Below are positions 32,815 to 36,090 of a DNA stretch of 36,090 nt, in pieces. Location: positions 1-36,090 of the forward strand of contig JAGAAS010000073.1 in NCBI GenBank assembly GCA_017615125.1, read 5' to 3'. Numbering within the stretch: position 1 is the stretch's first letter; each line of letters opens with the position of its first letter. The translations under genes and the position numbers were made by a program. This DNA comes from Bacteroidaceae bacterium (GTDB lineage Bacteria > Bacteroidota > Bacteroidia > Bacteroidales > Bacteroidaceae). The notes under the pieces were generated by a model. It saw nothing but the letters and a program-made list of their open reading frames with translations, did not search any database and was not told the origin of the DNA.

Positions 32815-35517
32815 ATGACAGAACAGAATAACATACAGTCTCAGCCTCGGGACATCATGCATTACGAGAGCGATATATGGGCGATAGCAGACTTGCTGCT
32901 GGCAGCCAGCGTGAAGCAGAGCGACTTCCCTGCTTATATGATGCCGTTCTTCGCATTGATGATGCTTGAAGGACGCATGCTGAATGCCATGAAGCGCGTG
33001 GAGGAAGAGGAAGGACTGACGGTGAAGGATGACCCTGAGGACTTTAAGGAGGCTTTCATCGACATGGATTGCGGATACAATGAATATATTGTGATGGAGG
33101 GCAAGACGCTGAGCTGTATCTGCAGTAATGACACTACTTTTGAACAGGACTTCGACAGTTACCTGAAAGCCTTTGACGATGTGCTGAAGAAACTATTGGG
33201 AATTGAGCGTGGGAAGGATGAAAAGAAGTACCTGAACATGGACTACTATGTGGCTGAACTGCGCAGCAAAAAGATCTTGTTGTCTGTCATCACGGCTTGG
33301 TCGAAGATAGACCTTTCGCCTTACGACAACTCTGCCATCACGACATTGGAGGAGCACATCAAACGTAAATGGGCCGACATCAGCGCATCTACGGCGGGAG
33401 AACAATACACGCCTGACGACATTATCTCGCTGATTGCGGACATCGTGGCTACCAAGGTGAATAAACCAAAGGATCAGAATATCCATGTTTATGACCCTAC
33501 TTGCGGTGGTGCGAACCTGTTGTTTGGTGTGGCAGACCGTCTTCAGACACAAGCAGGCTACAAGAACATCCACACTTGGGGTAGTGAGTATAACGATGCT
33601 CTCTATGCTTTAGCTGCCATTGAGAGCCGATTCCGCAGTCATTCACATATTTACTATGGCAACACACTTACAACAGCTCCTTGTATGGGACGTGATATTG
33701 ATGTTATTGTGGCCAATCCCCCATACGGCACCAAGTGGAGTGGTTATGAGAAAGAAATCAAGAACGACCAAAAGGGACAGTTCCCTGGCGGTTTGCCATC
33801 TGTGAGTGACGGACAGTTGCTGTTCATGCAGCATATCCTCTGGCAACTCGATGATAATGGTATTGCTGTAGAGGTGCATAATGGTTCTACTCTGTTCAGT
33901 GGCGATGCTGGAAGCGGAGAGAGCAACATCCGTAAGTATATCTTCGACCACGATTGGGTAGAAGCCATTATCCAGATGCCTCAGAATGAGTTCTTCAATA
34001 CTGGTATCTACACTTACCTATGGATCATGAACAAGCAGAAGCCATTTGAGCGTCAAGACAAGGTGGCTCTCATTGATGGCAGTAAGTTGTGGCGATTACT
34101 AAAGAAAGCTAAGGGCGATAAGCGTCGCGAGATGACAGAAGAACATCGAACCAAGATTGTTCAGGCTTTGACAGAGTTCAAGCCGAGTGACATCTGCAAG
34201 ATATTTGACCGCGAACACTTCTACTACAACAAACAGAGTTTAACGCTGACGGAGGTGGATGTAAACGGTGATTATCTAAAAGAGCCTGTTGCACTGAAAA
34301 AGATTAAGTCTGTTGTGTTGAACGATGAAACGTTGACGGAGTTGAAAGGTCTCGATACGAATGCAGGAAATGCGCTGAAAAACAAACTGAAGGCTGCTAA
34401 TATAGATGAAGACCGAATCGTGATTACACTCGAAGATGGCACTTGCTATAGTTGGGACCAAGAACAGGAAACTGTCATTTGTGAAAGCAAAGAAGGACGT
34501 AAAGCCTTGGGATGTGGAACATTTAAGTTTGACTTGAGCACTTCTAAGGGAAAGAAGTCACTTAAGGTTGTGCTTATTCCCCGTACAACAGCAGACTATG
34601 AGATTATACCACATCACTTTGATGAGCATGAGAACCTGCGTGAGATAGATGCTTTTATGCAGAAGTACGTTTTCAAACCATACGTTCTTGGTAAGAATGT
34701 GGTTGGTGTAGAAGTGAACTACAATAAGGAGTTTTATGTCCCAGATAAAAAATATGATATTATTGCTATTACCAAAGAAATAAAAAGAATATCAGACAAA
34801 TTAGAGACTCTTGTGTATTCTAAATTTGAACTATTAGACAATGTAATAAAAACTGGACTAAACCATAAGGTCTCATTCAAAGATACAGAAATAGATGGCA
34901 TAGGATTAATCCCCAAACATTGGAAAGTTAGGAGGTTGAAAGAAATTGGAATTATTAGTTCTGGAATGACCCCAAACACGAAGAAAGAAGCGTATTATAA
35001 CAAGGGAAAACACCCTTGGCTAAATACGGGATGCGTTCAAGATTGCGAGATACATACCCCAGCAGATTATGTCACAGACTTAGCCCTAAAAGAATGTAAA
35101 GGACTTGTATATTACCCTGTTGACACTATACTTATAGCCATGTATGGAGGTGGTACTATTGGTAATGTTGGAATTATGCGTATCCCTGCAACAATAAATC
35201 AAGCATGTTGTGCATTATCTTTAAACAAGAAAGTCGTACTACCAAAATATGTATTCTATTCCTTATACGCAAAAAAGAAATGGATAATTAGTCGTGGCTT
35301 TGGAGGTACTCAGGTTAATCTCAGCCAAGGGCAAATTGCTAATTTTGCGATAGAAATACCTCCTATAAAAGAGCAAATCTCAATAGTTAACTATTTAGAT
35401 GAAGAATTCTCAAAAATCGATGTTGCCATAAAAGAGATTACATTTCAAATTGACTCTTTAAAACTACTAAGAAATACATTAACGAAAGAGATTATATCTG
35501 GTCAACTTCATATATAA
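32815..35517 (+). CDS. Type I restriction-modification HsdM-HsdS fusion with one target-recognition domain
   Basis: This is a predicted N6-adenine DNA methyltransferase fused to its specificity module (900 aa from the ATG at 32815; the TTG at 32785 lies in the promoter). The N-terminal helical domain is followed by GEQYTP (195-200), SAM-binding DPTCGG (227-232) and catalytic NPPYG (301-305), all intact. After a linker region, residues from about 696 resemble half of an HsdS: IPKHWKVRRLKEIG, a recognition domain, GGTQVNLSQGQIANF, IPPIKEQ and a coiled coil. Two copies would be needed to read a bipartite site. The last 260 codons are clearly richer in A+T than the methylase part, which suggests recombination of the recognition domain. 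hsdR begins 11 bp later. Confidence 0.92.
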   Translation: MTEQNNIQSQPRDIMHYESDIWAIADLLLAASVKQSDFPAYMMPFFALMMLEGRMLNAMKRVEEEEGLTVKDDPEDFKEAFIDMDCGYNEYIVMEGKTLSCICSNDTTFEQDFDSYLKAFDDVLKKLLGIERGKDEKKYLNMDYYVAELRSKKILLSVITAWSKIDLSPYDNSAITTLEEHIKRKWADISASTAGEQYTPDDIISLIADIVATKVNKPKDQNIHVYDPTCGGANLLFGVADRLQTQAGYKNIHTWGSEYNDALYALAAIESRFRSHSHIYYGNTLTTAPCMGRDIDVIVANPPYGTKWSGYEKEIKNDQKGQFPGGLPSVSDGQLLFMQHILWQLDDNGIAVEVHNGSTLFSGDAGSGESNIRKYIFDHDWVEAIIQMPQNEFFNTGIYTYLWIMNKQKPFERQDKVALIDGSKLWRLLKKAKGDKRREMTEEHRTKIVQALTEFKPSDICKIFDREHFYYNKQSLTLTEVDVNGDYLKEPVALKKIKSVVLNDETLTELKGLDTNAGNALKNKLKAANIDEDRIVITLEDGTCYSWDQEQETVICESKEGRKALGCGTFKFDLSTSKGKKSLKVVLIPRTTADYEIIPHHFDEHENLREIDAFMQKYVFKPYVLGKNVVGVEVNYNKEFYVPDKKYDIIAITKEIKRISDKLETLVYSKFELLDNVIKTGLNHKVSFKDTEIDGIGLIPKHWKVRRLKEIGIISSGMTPNTKKEAYYNKGKHPWLNTGCVQDCEIHTPADYVTDLALKECKGLVYYPVDTILIAMYGGGTIGNVGIMRIPATINQACCALSLNKKVVLPKYVFYSLYAKKKWIISRGFGGTQVNLSQGQIANFAIEIPPIKEQISIVNYLDEEFSKIDVAIKEITFQIDSLKLLRNTLTKEIISGQLHI

Positions 35518-35528
35518 TTAATTTGCGT

Positions 35529-36090
35529 ATGAACGAACTGAAGATACAGCATGAATATGTGATGGAGTTCCTTTGCCGCCTAGAGGAGCAAGGTGGTCTT
35601 GGATATCGTAGCGTGAGCAATATCGTTGTAAGCAACGATCTGTTTATTCCCTCCATAATGGGTGAGTTTGTCAAGAACAGCCAGCCCGACACATGGGCGC
35701 GTCTGCTAAGGAAGTTCGGAAATGATGAGCAAACCTTGCAAACAGCGTTGAAGGACAAGGTGAAAGAGACTCTTTTGGATGCTCAAAATGTAGCCACATA
35801 CATCAACACGCACAAATCTATCACCTTTGAGGGTGAAAAGGTATGGCTCTTCTATGTATCAGGAACAGAACTGAAAGGAGATGAAGAATTCAAGCAGAAT
35901 ATTTTCTGTGCTGTGGAGGAATCGAGTCATACGCTCAAGATTGGCGAGACAAAGCTTTATACTATCCGTCCTGATATCATGTTCTTTGTCAATGGTATCT
36001 ACATTGGCTACATGGAGCTGAAGTCTTCCACAAAAGGACAGACAGCAAAGACTAATGGACGACAGAAGGTAGCCAAGGATTATCTTGCTA
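35529..36090 (+). CDS. hsdR: Type I restriction endonuclease HsdR, N-terminal part (continues beyond window)
   Basis: Only the first 187 codons are inside the window. The ATG at 35529 begins MNELKIQHEYVMEFLC. The PD-(D/E)xK nuclease site is seen in TIRPDIMFFVNGIYIGYMELKSS, split as D149 and E163-L-K165, the usual RPD...ELK arrangement of HsdR proteins. The helicase/translocase motor should follow downstream. It is 11 bp after the HsdMS gene and surely in the same operon, so the complete restriction enzyme is driven by module B. Nothing in this part is broken. Confidence 0.92.
   Translation, partial: MNELKIQHEYVMEFLCRLEEQGGLGYRSVSNIVVSNDLFIPSIMGEFVKNSQPDTWARLLRKFGNDEQTLQTALKDKVKETLLDAQNVATYINTHKSITFEGEKVWLFYVSGTELKGDEEFKQNIFCAVEESSHTLKIGETKLYTIRPDIMFFVNGIYIGYMELKSSTKGQTAKTNGRQKVAKDYLA

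Overview
The window looks like a Bacteroidales chromosome, most likely Prevotellaceae, though the genus is tentative. The signs are Bacteroidetes-type promoters (TTG or TTTG, about 19-20 bp, then TAnnTTTG), a BspA-type leucine-rich-repeat remnant with a sorting-tail-like end, an M64 lipoprotein peptidase, a tricorn-like S41 peptidase with a Lys/Glu-rich insert, and the Bacteroidetes radical-SAM/lipoprotein pairing.

Region 1 (1-11850) is mostly housekeeping. It holds recJ (5' end just outside the window), recQ and a DAHP synthase/chorismate mutase in one tight run. A convergent flippase-like/pepD pair follows, separated from that run by a perfect 16-bp hairpin. Then come a divergent rsmA-mgtE pair and a DUF349 protein with a long acidic leader. 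Region 2 (11981-25074) carries secreted and envelope functions: an M64 lipoprotein, a GH106-like glycosidase, an ABC exporter, a tricorn-like peptidase broken by one missing base, a small membrane protein and an esterase-GH43 fusion.

Region 3 (25146-26661) is a compact, very G+C-rich cassette. Two tandem minimal lipoproteins share a C-terminal MYGVPPR-x-Y motif, and a radical SAM/SPASM enzyme overlaps the second by one base. After a non-coding stretch with three tandem 10-bp repeats comes a 5'-truncated BspA-like remnant, which marks the edge of an inserted region.

Region 4 (27781 to the end) is A+T-richer and looks like a defence island built on a type I restriction-modification system. In order it encodes an XRE regulator, a WYL regulator, a large fusion protein, a receiver-domain protein, an HsdM-HsdS fusion with a single target-recognition domain, and the start of HsdR. 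The fusion protein joins a degenerate methyltransferase, an HsdS-like region and a histidine-kinase-type ATPase. The same palindrome-plus-promoter module (CTGTGCA-N7-TGCACAG, 8 bp, TAAnTTTG) precedes the kinase-fusion/receiver operon and the HsdMS/HsdR operon, so the two are probably controlled together. A methyltransferase-linked two-component pair wired to a restriction system is the most novel element here. I do not recognise it as a described system, but I could not search for it.
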